The notes under the pieces: model-generated
Seen by the model: the letters and a program-made list of their open reading frames with translations, nothing else
What the model was told of the DNA's origin: nothing
Database searches by the model: none
Origin: Tetrapyrgos nigripes
Lineage: Eukaryota > Basidiomycota > Agaricomycetes > Agaricales > Campanellaceae
Reading direction: 5' to 3'
Length of the DNA stretch: 64,000 bases
NCBI GenBank assembly: GCA_013368315.1
Contig: JAACJM010000030.1
Location: 62,001 to 126,000 of the forward strand
Translations under genes and position numbers: made by a program
Shown: positions 41,134 through 51,909 of the stretch, one piece after another
Layout: every line of letters starts with the position of its first letter
Numbering within the stretch: the first letter of the stretch is position 1

Positions 41134-44100
41134 GATGATTATTCAGCTCTGAGAAAGAGATGTCAACCTTCAGCAGGCAGTGGCCCTGGTTTTGATGTTG
41201 ATGAGCTTGAGGATGATGCAATGCATGAATTTCTACAAAACATTAACAACAGTTTTGGTGAAGACACAATGGAATCAAACTTAGATTTCAACACTGAGGA
41301 GTTCCCTAATAACAGTAGTATACGCAATAATCTGCTGAATGAACAGATTTCGAAGACATTAGATACTTCGGGTATGATGGATTCGCACTCTGACAAATAT
41401 GAAGTTGATAAAGAGGCTAATGCTTTTCATCCTGATCCAACAATAGATGGGTCTACATGGAGGCAAAGAATTGCGAACAAAAAAAACAGTGCCATTTTAT
41501 CTATGAAACACAGCTCACCTTTTGGTAGAACTGATTTGACCAATAAGAACAATCATAAATTTTCGAGATGGAATGAGGTTATATTTGATGATGTTTCATA
41601 CATAGACCGACACTTCAAGAGTCAGCTGGCTCAGGAACAAAAGATTTCAGATGATATTGTAGAAGATGAAAATCTTAATGAAGAGCAACAGAGAGCATTC
41701 AAAATTATTGCAAATCATGCAATGTCCTCTGATGTTCGTCCTTTGAAGATGTATATGGGAGGAATGGGAGGGACAGGAAAGAGCAGGGTCATACAAGCAC
41801 TACGCAGACTGTTTGATGACAGAGGAGAGGGTCATGCTATGGTAGTATGTGCTCCAACAGGAACAGCAGCTGCTTTAGTACACGGAACAACATATCATTC
41901 ATTATTAGGTTTCTCGAGGCCTTCTTCAGAAGAGGTTACTGTCAACGAAGATTCTGGTATTAAAAGAGCTAGAGACAATTTGGAAGGTGTAAGATATATA
42001 TTTATTGATGAGGTTAGTATGCTGAGTATGCAGGACATGGCACGCATCAATCAGAGACTTGCACAGATTTCAGGAAATCAAGAATCAGGTTTTGGTGGTT
42101 ACAGCATAATTTTTGCAGGGGACTTTGCACAGTTACCTCCAGTGGGCGGAACAGCCTTGTATACAAAAAAAATGCCTCGTATGGATCGAGCTCATTCATT
42201 ATACACACAAGTGGAAGAAATGGGAAAAGCTCTTTGGCATCAGGTCACACATGTAGTGATACTGAGAAAGAACATGAGGCAACAAACACTGACTGCCAGT
42301 GATGCTCAGCTCCGCACTGCTTTGGAAAATTTGCGACTGGCTAGTTGCACCACTGATGACATTGCTTATTTACAATCGAGAGTTGCTGGCTGGATGTCTG
42401 ATTGTCCTAAAATCAATTCTTCCAAATTTCGTTATGTGTCCATTATAACAAGTAGGAACACACAAAGAGACCAAATCAACAAGCAGCAATTGCACAGATT
42501 TGCCGAAGAAGTTAATGAACCTCTTCACTCATTTTATTCATGGGATATAATAGGACAAGGGAAAGATCCTGCTCATACAAGGCGCAAAAAATACAGGGCC
42601 ACTGCTCCCCCAAACATTATGTCTGACTCACTGCGACAGGCTCTCTGGGAATTGCCCCCTTGTGATACTGGTCATCTACCAGGTATCTTACAGTTCTGCA
42701 AAGGCATGCCTGTTATGATAAAGTACAATGAGGCTACTGAACTCTGTATAACAAATGGGCAAGAAGCACATGTACATGGATGGAAATCAGCATTTGACAC
42801 ATCGGGGAAAGAATATCTTGATGTACTGTATGTGAAACTTCATAAGCCAGCAAAAGACATAACAATACCCGGACTCCCTTGTAATGTTGTCCCTCTCTCA
42901 AAAAACAGTGTACCTGTGACAGCCAGAATGCCCAATGGTGAGACATACAGCATAACACGAAGTCAAGTACAGGTTATACAGAATTTTGCAATGACTGATT
43001 TTAACTCACAAGGCAGAACAAGAGATTTCAATTTGTGTAGCTTGGCGCAGACAAGAAACCACCAAAGCATTTATACTGCTCTTTCAAGAAGCTCAACTCA
43101 TCAGGGGACAGTCATAATGGAATCCCTGTCACATGCTACAATTGAAAAAATATCTGGTGGGTTGAGTGGACACCTGAGACAAGAATTCAGAGAACTAGAG
43201 GTTTTAGATGAGGTAACTAGGCTAAGATTTGAAAAGGAATTGCCAGTCAACATCAAAGGTGTTACCAGGATAGATGTAGTTTCCCAATTTCTAGCATGGA
43301 AAGGAAGACACTGTGTTCCTGAAAATGTGCCTGCAGTTCTTAAATGGTCACAACAAGATCCTATAGAGGATGTGGAAAACTTCAATGACACAATTGTGAA
43401 CCTTAATAAACCAGCCAACAAAAAGGAAGGGCAATCAAATGTATATAACATTGGAAACACTGAAAATTATGTCACAGCGCCTGGTTCCCAACCACTGTTA
43501 CACATTGATAAGAAGCGAAAAATGTCAGACAATGAAGACAGTTTGGCAGCTCATCCTGTAAAGAGAACCAAGGTATCCTTGGACTCCGCACAATCTGGTC
43601 CAATTGGTTTAATTTGGGACAATCAGAATTTCAGTTGTGGTTATGATTCTGTACTCACCATATTGGCTGACTTGTGGAAATTCAACCCTCTGTTCTGGAC
43701 AAAGGAATGGCGCTCATGCAATGAATTTATAAACTACCTGTCTACTGGACTGACAGATGTTTATGAGAATAAATGCAACATTGAAAAAATACGAGATCAC
43801 CTCCGTGCACGGCTGAATTACAGTGACACACGATCATTTCCATATGGCGAAACTGGGGTGGCAATTGACAAGTTATTGAGATGTATACTAGAGAGGCAGG
43901 ATCCCTCATCAACCAACTTGTATCTATGTGCTACTTGTGGTGAAAGTTCTCGCACTGGTAATTTGAACAGCGTAATTGCCACTCCTGGATTGAAGGGGAG
44001 TTTGAATTCAGCTTTACTTAAGTTACAGACAGCAATGCATCTTAATTGTCCTGTATGTCACCAAGCAGTGCAAGTCAGGTGGCTGTTTAATGTGACCCCT

Positions 44101-44394
44101 TCATTATTGGCTGTTGATGCTTCTTCAAATGACATAACACCAACTAAGTCAATCAAAATAAGGTGTGTTGGCCATAAGACTGCTTCTCTACATCTCAGAG
44201 GTATAATATATTGGGTCAACCAGAACCACTTTGTGGCACGTGTGATAAGGAAAGACAATACAGTCTGGTTAAATGACGGAATGATCCATGGAAATGATTC
44301 TCACTTTGAAGGTTTATTGAATGACACATCAATGAAACAGCTGACTACATACAGTGATCATCCTGCATGTTCATACATATATGCTCAACGTTAA
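41134..44394 (+). CDS. Helitron PIF1-type helicase with C-terminal cysteine-protease-like domain
   Basis: The first ATG after the stop is 41221, giving 1,057 residues. Helicase motifs: MGGMGGTGKSRVIQAL (Walker A, about residue 180), CAPTGTAAALVHGTTYHSLL, FIDEVSMLSMQDM (Walker B), FAGDFAQLPPVGG, and AQTRNHQSIYTALSRS (motif VI, about residue 620). A linker with a basic patch (KKRKMS, PVKRTKV) leads to GLIWDNQNFSCGYDSVLTIL, where Cys fits a papain/USP-like nucleophile, and IIYWVNQNHFVARVIRKDNT with WLNDG, fitting the catalytic His region. Two CxxC pairs (LCATCGES; LNCPVCHQ) lie between. This part is fully open over 3.2 kb. It belongs to one polyprotein-sized Helitron protein with the Rep. Confidence 0.85.
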   Translation, partial: DDYSALRKRCQPSAGSGPGFDVDELEDDAMHEFLQNINNSFGEDTMESNLDFNTEEFPNNSSIRNNLLNEQISKTLDTSGMMDSHSDKYEVDKEANAFHPDPTIDGSTWRQRIANKKNSAILSMKHSSPFGRTDLTNKNNHKFSRWNEVIFDDVSYIDRHFKSQLAQEQKISDDIVEDENLNEEQQRAFKIIANHAMSSDVRPLKMYMGGMGGTGKSRVIQALRRLFDDRGEGHAMVVCAPTGTAAALVHGTTYHSLLGFSRPSSEEVTVNEDSGIKRARDNLEGVRYIFIDEVSMLSMQDMARINQRLAQISGNQESGFGGYSIIFAGDFAQLPPVGGTALYTKKMPRMDRAHSLYTQVEEMGKALWHQVTHVVILRKNMRQQTLTASDAQLRTALENLRLASCTTDDIAYLQSRVAGWMSDCPKINSSKFRYVSIITSRNTQRDQINKQQLHRFAEEVNEPLHSFYSWDIIGQGKDPAHTRRKKYRATAPPNIMSDSLRQALWELPPCDTGHLPGILQFCKGMPVMIKYNEATELCITNGQEAHVHGWKSAFDTSGKEYLDVLYVKLHKPAKDITIPGLPCNVVPLSKNSVPVTARMPNGETYSITRSQVQVIQNFAMTDFNSQGRTRDFNLCSLAQTRNHQSIYTALSRSSTHQGTVIMESLSHATIEKISGGLSGHLRQEFRELEVLDEVTRLRFEKELPVNIKGVTRIDVVSQFLAWKGRHCVPENVPAVLKWSQQDPIEDVENFNDTIVNLNKPANKKEGQSNVYNIGNTENYVTAPGSQPLLHIDKKRKMSDNEDSLAAHPVKRTKVSLDSAQSGPIGLIWDNQNFSCGYDSVLTILADLWKFNPLFWTKEWRSCNEFINYLSTGLTDVYENKCNIEKIRDHLRARLNYSDTRSFPYGETGVAIDKLLRCILERQDPSSTNLYLCATCGESSRTGNLNSVIATPGLKGSLNSALLKLQTAMHLNCPVCHQAVQVRWLFNVTPSLLAVDASSNDITPTKSIKIRCVGHKTASLHLRGIIYWVNQNHFVARVIRKDNTVWLNDGMIHGNDSHFEGLLNDTSMKQLTTYSDHPACSYIYAQR

Positions 44395-44488
44395 CTGATT
44401 CTCTAAATTTGTGCACTTATTCTGCTACACTACCTTTATATAAAATAGTAATCGTCTCGCCAGCATAGCTTGGCCTCTCCCCCCCAGT

Positions 44489-44815
44489 CTAAGGGATCTG
44501 CAGACAACTATGGAGCGATAAATGACCCAGCTCAGAAGAAGTCAATCTCGTTAGAGGAAAGTGGGTAGCAGTAATCGGAGGGATAAAGAAGGATTGAGAA
44601 TCCTTCTTGGGGTTTTTTGGAATAAGGAACAAGAGGTTTCTGACATCTGGGGAATACATAGAGGGATTGTATGGAGTTGACAGACATGAGACATTAGGGT
44701 TTGACAGCGGGTAAAAGATGTTTCCTAGTCCTGCAAATATGCCTTGTCTGACTGTTGGGGAACAGTGACACATTTCATAACCAGGAGGAGATTCTGGGAG
44801 AGTCATGGATGACAC
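44489..44815 (-). CDS. Short hypothetical frame
   Basis: A 108-codon minus-strand frame (MSSMTLPESPPGYEMCHCSP...) with plausible composition (STPYNPSMYSPDVRNLLFLI) but no introns, domain or upstream signals that I can point to. It begins near the putative Helitron 3' end and could be chance. Confidence 0.2.
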   Translation of the reverse strand: MSSMTLPESPPGYEMCHCSPTVRQGIFAGLGNIFYPLSNPNVSCLSTPYNPSMYSPDVRNLLFLIPKNPKKDSQSFFIPPITATHFPLTRLTSSELGHLSLHSCLQIP

Positions 44816-45261
44816 TCTGGGTTAGCAGTACAGCACTAGAGTAACAATCAGGGCCCTATAACTTGTAGAGCCTGAGGCTCTTTTCCTGAGTCTATACAAT
44901 AGACTAGCTAGAATACAATTAAGTACAAGTGAAATGAGAATAAGTTCAAGTACTGACATCAGCAATGAGAAGAGACAACACTGAGGTAAATGTGGCTATG
45001 AGTTGCTATAAGCCCAAAACAGAAATAAAAGTAAGTAACAGATGATCAAAAGAGGCAGTTCACAGATGAGGTCCATCTTGCCACTGTATGAGGAAATAAA
45101 AACAAAATACTACAGTTTCTAACTCTAGCTCTTGTCTACAATGTATTTACTTGCAGAGTCTTTTCTTCGTGTAACCCTCTGTCCTCTCCCTTATTTTATT
45201 ATTATTTTTGGACCAAGGCTCTTCTGAACTGTCTTGAAAATCCATTCTTCAGGGGTGTCAC
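44816..45261. other. No supported gene
   Basis: AT-rich flank between the Helitron and the solo LTR at 45262; no repeats or frames of note. Confidence 0.4.
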
Positions 45262-46084
45262 TGTTAGACTACGTACAAGTTCTGTACCTAAGTAGTAATA
45301 ATATGTAACTACTAGTGAACAGATGGCAAATACATATATCTAAACATAGATTTAAGTCACTAGCAGTCAGTGATACTTACACACAGATAGGGGCTTCAGA
45401 GATAATGGATAAATGTTAAGCTTGATCAACAATCGTTGAAGTGATCAGAGTGATGCGTTGATTGGTTGTGGAGGCTCCGAGTATACTTACAGAAGTTTAA
45501 GAGCCAACTACCACGTTTTGAGGTAGTCTGCATGTTGGGGAATGCCAACGGCCAGCTCAAGATGTGTGAGATTCGATAAAACAAGTATATATTAACATAG
45601 GTACATAGAAAGGTTACAAAATAGTGGACTGGGGGTTTTGAAGTCCCCAAGGTCCTTATATATATATATTTTTAAATAGACAGGTATCTTTGTCTGCCTC
45701 ACAGCCTTGTCATAGCCCTTATGTGCTGCCTCATACTGCCTTAGCATAGCCTTGGCCATTGCTGTTGCATATTGCCTTAGTATAGCCTCAGTGTACTGCC
45801 TTGTACCCCAGCAGCACAGCCCTTAACCTCCCTTTCAATCCTAAGTAATCCCGTTCTCACCTTACGTCCCCCAGGCTTCTTTCTATCGACTCTGCTTCTC
45901 CTTATCTAGTATCTTCTGTGCCTTGTTGTATTCTCTTTTTTCCCTTGTGATCTCCGATCTTCCGTACCTTTGCTCTAGTAGGTTCAAGACTTGATCCATT
46001 GACATGTTCTTTGATTATTGATCAGGTACATCAGGGTCACCTGATTGTTTGTTAACATGTTGCGTCATTGTTCAGCTCGTAACA
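45262..46084. mobile_element. Solo LTR, 823 bp, TSD GTCAC
   Basis: Starts TGTTAGACTACG and ends CAGCTCGTAACA (TGTTA/TAACA tips). GTCAC lies at 45257-45261 and 46085-46089. It holds a (CCTTAG/CATAGCC) imperfect repeat around 45700-45810 and a TATATATATA tract near 45658. It lies about 140 bp beyond the 3' end of the DUF6534 gene. Confidence 0.8.
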
Positions 46085-46224
46085 GTCACTGTTACAGGAC
46101 ACTCTGTGTTCGCCTAAAAATGTTCCTAGTGTGACCCAAGACTACACTACCACATGAAAAGCATGATAATTAGAAATTAAATAAATATGAGCCTCCCAAT
46201 GTAATAAGGCTTCTGAGTCAATAT

Positions 46225-47979
46225 TCAATGGTCGTGGACCTCAGGTGTAATGTCAAGGACCTGGACTTTCTGATCTTCATTCTAAAGATTGAATCATAAT
46301 CAGCAATAAGTACTATGAAAATATTATCAAAAGAGCAAACCTCGGTAATGTTTCTAGACTGTGGCTGATTGAAGCTGATTGGATTTCCAGATCGACGTGT
46401 TTGTAGTCTGCTGTTCATCGTATAACTAAAGTCACCATCTGTAATAACATCTCCTGCAATTCTGCGCAATTTTTCCCGAGAATTGAGAATGGCAACTAGA
46501 AATGGAGCCAGTAGGGAGACTGGAAAGCATGGTAAGGAACTTGCAGACTTACACATAGTGATTGCATAGATTTTACTGATAGTAAAATAGAAAGGCATCC
46601 TAATTGTCATATACTTAACCATTTCAGCTGTTCAAGAGGCTGTAAAATTTGAACTTGCCAGTATAATTTTTCGATTCCAGCATAGTAGGTTGCAATCAAG
46701 CAAATTTGACCAATGGTAACAAGAACACCACGAGTAACCAAAAACTGAATGAGTCTCTGAACGAGTTTGTCTGTTCTGGATAGTTGTCAAATTGATGTTC
46801 AATTTTCAGTTATTACAAGTTTCATTAATGCTTACATTTTAGCTCCAGTCTTGAATTTGAAAAAGTTATAGCAAAGTTGGAATGTTACTAGAACATCTGC
46901 AAGTGCCCCACAACAAGTTTGAATTCCAATTAGCAGCTGAAACCAGTCAAATCAATAGACATGTTCAGACAGTGATAGTTTTGACGTTATTATCATTTAG
47001 GCTCACTGACCTGGACAAGAGGGTGCTGCAAATCATCAAATGAGTTGTGCAGTAAGCCATCAGGTGCAATACAAAGTCCAGCAACTATTCACAAAACAAT
47101 TGTTGGTCAAACATGTCAATTAGATGCAAAATTTAGAACACACCTAAAGAAGCAGTAGCAAAGCCTCCCTGGCATTCACCATCAAGCTATGCCCACATGT
47201 GATAGAAACTAAAGGCTAGACTTACAATAGGCAGCAAAGTCCAACGGAATTTTCCAACTGTTTGCAATTTACAAATCAGTAAGCTATCAATGTAACCATT
47301 ACAGATATTACTTACTCAGCCATACCCGAGTCATAAAAAAGCAGTGGACACAAAATACACTGATAGATGACACTGTCTGAGCAACTACTGAACCACTACA
47401 AGATAAAAGTCAGTAAAACTGACAGCCTTGAAAGCTGAATCAGTCTCTCACATAGAGATTTGGTTGAGCTCAAACAAATTTCCAAAGTTTGCTACCTATT
47501 CGAAGACAGATAGTCAGCTGCAAAAAATGCTTGTAATAAAAGCATTTAGCTTACAAGATAGTGCTGTAAACCCTGCACATTTAAGCAGGTAAATACTAGC
47601 TCCAATAGACTACAAAAAAAGGGACTTAGATCAATGAAGTATCAGCAAACAAGATGAAAGGATGGCTCACAATACAAGTAGCACCTATATCACACAATCA
47701 ATCCTGTCTTCAGTTAAGACTCAAACATACTGATGCCTACCAATGTTCTCAGCATCCACACATCTTGATTATTGAAGACATAGGTCCAAGCCTGGGCAAG
47801 AATTATTCCAAGGCCTCTGCACCAGTAAATGGATTATCAAAAAATTGCAATAAGAACACCCATTCCTGACCTACTCACATGCAAGAGAGAATGACGCCAG
47901 CAAAGAGCGGATTGAAGGGGTTAGAAATGTCTACTCCAAGTGGAATGGAAGTTGAAGAGAAGCCATCAGGTTCGGACAT
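46225..47979 (-). CDS. DUF6534 family multi-pass membrane protein, apparently intact
   Basis: ATG at 47979, stop TGA at 46225-46227, with about a dozen exons and very short introns. Exons in order: MSEPDGFSSTSIPLGVDISN and PLFAGVILSCM (first helix), GLGIILAQAWTYVFNNQDVW, SIGASIYLLKC, SGSVVAQTVSS, VGKFRWTLLPI, HNSFDDLQHPLVQ, LLIGIQTCCGALADVLVTFQ with FKFKTGAK, RLIQFLVTRGVLVTIGQICL, and FLVAILNSREKLRRIAGDVI. The ALADVL and LVTRGVLVTI blocks and the LNSREKLR tail motif are hallmarks of basidiomycete DUF6534 proteins, predicted seven-helix membrane proteins of unknown role. All junctions I checked keep phase and no stops were found, so it is the best-preserved cellular gene here. A TATA-like box lies at 48041. 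Confidence 0.75.
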
Positions 47980-48040
47980 GGTATGCTTGTGCAGTGCAGC
48001 TTGTGGACAATGCTCCGAGTTGCGACTTTTTGCGCAGAGC

Positions 48041-48048
48041 ATATATAT
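48041..48048 (-). promoter_or_regulatory. TATA box of the DUF6534 gene
   Basis: ATATATAT about 62 bp upstream of the minus-strand ATG at 47979. Confidence 0.5.
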
Positions 48049-48231
48049 GCAAGCGCTGTATATACAATTTTCGATCTTCTACCAGAACAATTTCATGGAT
48101 CGTGACTGAGCAACGGCAACTCGCCGGGTCCTGAAGGGGCCAATTGGTGTGCATCTATCTATATACGAGGAAAATGTGGGCCATCGCTGCGTGTGGCACG
48201 AGGACGAGACCCAACTTTAGTGACTAGTGCC

Positions 48232-48883
48232 TAGGGATCTACGGTTTGTACTGGTACCGTATGACGGATACGGTCCCGTACCGTACAAGGTTGCTGCAGG
48301 GTCCAATACGGGTACGGGTACTGGACGGGTAATCCCGTATTGGACCGTATTTTTTACGGCCGTCGTACGGGTTTGTACGGTATACGGGTCGGCCATGCAT
48401 CGGCGAAGGCTTTTCTCTGTGTTTATGTCATGTGCTACCTCTGTAAATTAAAATATCATCAAATACTGAGCAGTTTGCGGCGGAAAATCATTGCTTGGTC
48501 ACATCAAGGGGAAATGTATTTACCAAAAAAGGTGCGTAGAGACTGCAGAAGTGTTGCCGAAGTGCTTTGTACCTCAAAGTCATCTCGAACACTGTTAAGG
48601 TGAGCAGTGCGCTACTTCGAATTGTTTCTCGCATCAATTCATCTCAATAAGTCCAAATAAGTCCATTTCATATTCAGATTCCTGGCCATTGACTGGCAAA
48701 AAGACCCGTATACCGTATTAACCCGTAATACTGCCGTATCAGTACCCGTCCCGTATCGTACAAGCTTCCAGATGAACTTGCACGAATACGGGGACGGGTA
48801 CACCGTACCAGTGGTCCAGTACTGGACCCGTAAAAAATACGGGCGTACCAGTATTACTGCCAACTGGACGGTGCGGAGCCCCA
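48232..48883. mobile_element. TACGG-rich hAT-like MITE, 652 bp, TSD CTAGTRCC
   Basis: The ends TAGGGATC and TGGGGCTC (read inward) are imperfect inverted repeats. CTAGTGCC (48224-48231) and CTAGTACC (48884-48891) form an 8-bp duplication with one mismatch. Both subterminal arms (48240-48390 and 48700-48850) are packed with TACGG/CCGTA motifs in both directions. An 8-bp TSD and dense subterminal repeats fit hAT, whose transposase binds such motifs. Confidence 0.7.
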
Positions 48884-48891
48884 CTAGTACC

Positions 48892-50167
48892 AGCCAATCA
48901 GGAGGTGGAGCTAATGAGCATACTAGCCACACACAGAAACTCCCGCACCCCGCACCTGCACCACCTGCACCCGCACTTTTCCGGATCCCCCACAGAAACG
49001 ACGTGTGTAAGAACGAGTCCCTTAAAAGGGCCTCGTTACCAACTATCCCATCTTTCTATCCATCATCAACCATCATACTTGATTGATATTTACAGCCCAC
49101 TTACAGCTTTGTTCATCTATCTTTGACTGATACATCACCTTGATTTGTTCGGACTTACTTGGATGATTCATGATCTGAACTCGAAGAAATGGAGGACATT
49201 ATCGGCCACGGTAAATCTGCCAGCGAGCTGTCGAGGTCAAAAACGTATATAGATGCTCTAAATGAAGCCCGCCCTTGCAGGGCAGCCACAGTTCAGGCTT
49301 CCGTAGCATTTCAAAGGACATAAACAGCATTTCGAGCCAATTTTGGGCTCACATATTAGTTCGTAGTAGGCAGATAGGATAATATTTTTTTCCGATCCAC
49401 ATCACTCACCCGCCTTAATACTACGACGCGCAAATTGCTCCCGTGACTGGGGAAAGATGCCACTGCTTCGCATGGCAAATTACGAGGCCCAAGATAATAT
49501 GACCAAAAAAAGGTCATCGCTACTAAGGAATAGGCAACATACTGAATCCGTCCCTCCAAACTCAGCTTCCGGTATACCGTAGTGATCTTCGCATACCTTC
49601 CGATCTCTCCCAAATCCATAGACGCGTCACTAAACGGAAATAGAAAGGATGATTGGCATATGAAGGAATGAATGAATAGGGAGGAGGGACAATCCATGTC
49701 CAGCGAAGCTGGCAAACCCGATTACTATTTTTTCTATCTCATTCTAATTTATCATGCACGCTAATCGTCCTTTTCCTAACTCTATCACAGGCCATATCTC
49801 TAACCAGATAACCAGAGCCCGACCAAACCATGAAACCCATCCAAAACTCCAATTACAATGAAAATTGATGAAAAAGGGAAGACGAGGAGAACTACGCCCA
49901 CTTCGTTTCTGAGAGAGAGCGTTAATGGCATCAGCTGCAGCATGACGTCGTGGTCGTCAACGTCAACGGTCCTTGGACCCGGTCCAGACCGAGTCTAGAC
50001 TTTTTGGTTGTCGGGAAGGGTAGAGACCGGCCTAGGGGTGGGAGACTGAACCCGTGGAAAATTTTTCGAGGTCGACCTAAGTTAACTCAGCCTAAAGGCC
50101 TCGTAACTTTATCAGACGCATTGACGCGTTTCTTTGCCATTGGACTTGTTTCCCTTCACCTGTCAAT
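48892..50167. other. Unresolved gene fragments
   Basis: On the minus strand an exon reading MDLGEIGRYAKITTVYRKLS then LEGRIQYVA (about 49530-49625) has an acceptor CCGTTTAG before it and a donor-like GTAGCG after it. On the plus strand an ATG at 49190 opens MEDIIGHGKSASELSRSK and ends after 44 codons. Neither could be extended into a gene model, and no family is recognised. Confidence 0.3.
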
Positions 50168-50325
50168 CAGTAAAATAACGCTTTTGTAGAGGGTATAGAG
50201 GTATAGAGGAAGGGGGGCATGCGCAGGACTATACCACCTATACCGTATAGAGCCGTGGTATAGGTGGTATAGTCCTGCCCCTTCCTCTATACCTCTATAC
50301 CCTCTACAAAAGTGTTATTTTACTG
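50168..50325. mobile_element. Palindromic MITE, 158 bp
   Basis: Arms of about 70 bp begin CAGTAAAATAACGCTTTTGT and are nearly perfect inverted copies, each containing a direct repeat of TATAGAGG. The centre is CGTATAGAGCCGTG. No unambiguous target duplication. Confidence 0.75.
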
Positions 50326-51140
50326 ATAGGCTCCTTCCCGACACTCCTCCTCCTCCTCCTCCCAGGAACGACTATCTTGCAGTGGCTCAAGCATATGTAT
50401 ATATTGCGTGCAACAGTCTCATGATCAGACATTTGTACTTGGCACGCTATGCCCGCAAGTTGGATTTGTTCAAGATCAGTGTTCGAACGTTCATTGAACT
50501 TTCCTTGCTTAAAATCTTATGTACAATCAGTGCGCTTTGACCAAGCTTTGACATCTGGAGTCGATTTGGCAGCCACCCCGAAAAATAAAAATGCGCAATG
50601 CCACCAGCATCAAACCAGCATATCATGATAGAGTACATACTCTCAAAATACGCATCGTCCCTCCTTCCGCTGCCCGCATGGTCACAGCTTCCTTAATTAC
50701 AGCTTATCCTGACCCCGCGTAAGCTTAATACTCGACACCCTTTCCTCAGGAGACCCTGCGTTTTCAGCTCGACTCACAATACTTACTTCCTCCTTTTAAG
50801 CACGAACGACTTTAAAGTCAACGAGTTCTTCACGGATATCCCACGCTATGCAATCCTCTCACACTTGGGAGCGGGAAGAGGTTACGTTTCAGGATATTCA
50901 ACCTCGACATCGCTAAATCCAAAGCCGGCTTTCTTGTAGTCTTGAGAGCTCAACAGAACATTAGTAAACGATATTCAAGTTGTATTCAAGATTTCCTTCA
51001 GAGCACGTCTTCAGTGGAGGTGCCATGGCCATGTAGACCATCGGTAATTGTATAAATATTAGAGATCTATCGTAGGCGTACTTGGGCATACTTGGACCAC
51101 TGGATCAGTACTTTCACAACCTTATATGAGCACATTGTGT
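50326..51140. other. No supported gene
   Basis: A short plus-strand block (NDYLAVAQAYVYIACNS near 50368-50418) follows an acceptor-like CCCAG, but no other exon could be joined to it. No repeat borders. Confidence 0.3.
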
Positions 51141-51909
51141 TACATAGGGCTCCTATCGGATCGGATGATCCGGCGCCATCCGAGCGATTGCTTCAGATTC
51201 GGATCATGATGCGGATGGTGCTCCTCCTCCACCAACCGACGGATGGCATCCGACCAATCTGAGGATGATCTGCGGATGGGTTGAGGGCGTGTGAAGGCTT
51301 CGCGCTGTTGCCGTATTTGGACCAATCTCGGGGCCGGGCGGGCTTTCTTGAGGTACTATACAATACCTCGTATCTCCAATTTTGTTTTTAAATCTACAAA
51401 AGTGACCTGCGCTTTAAATGACAGGATTCAGACACCAATGGTAGTCTACTTAGCGTGAGAACCTCTCTCCTTGAGGCAACGAGAGACTTTGTACTCAGGG
51501 ATTTTTCATGATTATTATAAGTACTCTACTTCAAAGCATAGAAATGAGTGAAAATCCTTGAAAAATAAGCATAGAACGAGACTCACAGGCATCATACAGT
51601 GAAGGTGTCTGTCATCCGCAGATTACTGAGCATTGGCAGTGATCTTATTGGCCTTCACAGGCACTCGTTGAGTGCTGAAAGTAGTGCGGACCTCATGATT
51701 CATTGTAGTATACTTGTCTTTGAAGGGGCATTACAGCAAACTATGTACCCAGGTAATTTTTGTTTAATTTTCGTGTCCTTAGTCTACTTCTACGCTGTCT
51801 ACACTGTCAAGGCTGTGCTCATCCGGCGGATGCGGATTGGGATTTGCAGACCACCCATCCGAGCAGATGGCATCTGAATCTGATACAATCTGATCCGATA
51901 GGAGCCCTA
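51141..51909. mobile_element. TIR element with GGATG/CATCC-rich ends
   Basis: TAGGGCTCCTATCGGATC at 51147 is repeated inverted at about 51891-51909, and both subterminal zones carry GCGGATGG-type motifs. ATTGTGT lies at 51134-51140 and 51910-51916, offset by a few bases from the left TIR, so the duplication is probable rather than certain. The ends resemble those of the TACGG MITE at 48232 (TAGGG.TC). Confidence 0.6.

Larger units (their letters stand above)
33994..44492 (+). mobile_element. Helitron rolling-circle transposon, disrupted
   Basis: The unit encodes the parts of a fungal Helitron in order: a DUF6570-like region, a Rep with HUH and two-tyrosine motifs, a PIF1-type helicase and a C-terminal cysteine-protease-like domain. 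It is broken by an LTR retroelement (35484-38251), a one-base frame shift in A8 (39420-39427) and a TGA (41131-41133). The 5' end is not fixed. A possible 3' end is a small hairpin at about 44459-44474 (GCCAGC/GCTTGGC) followed by CTAA at 44489-44492, fitting the CTRR rule, but this is tentative. Confidence 0.8.

Noticed and set aside
44455..44492. Exact Helitron 3' end
   Set aside because: The hairpin plus CTAA fits, but the following base is G rather than the expected T, so it is kept only as a tentative border.
49190..49321. Plus-strand gene starting MEDIIGHGKS
   Set aside because: Closes after 44 codons and the possible splice leads to a stop; not supported.
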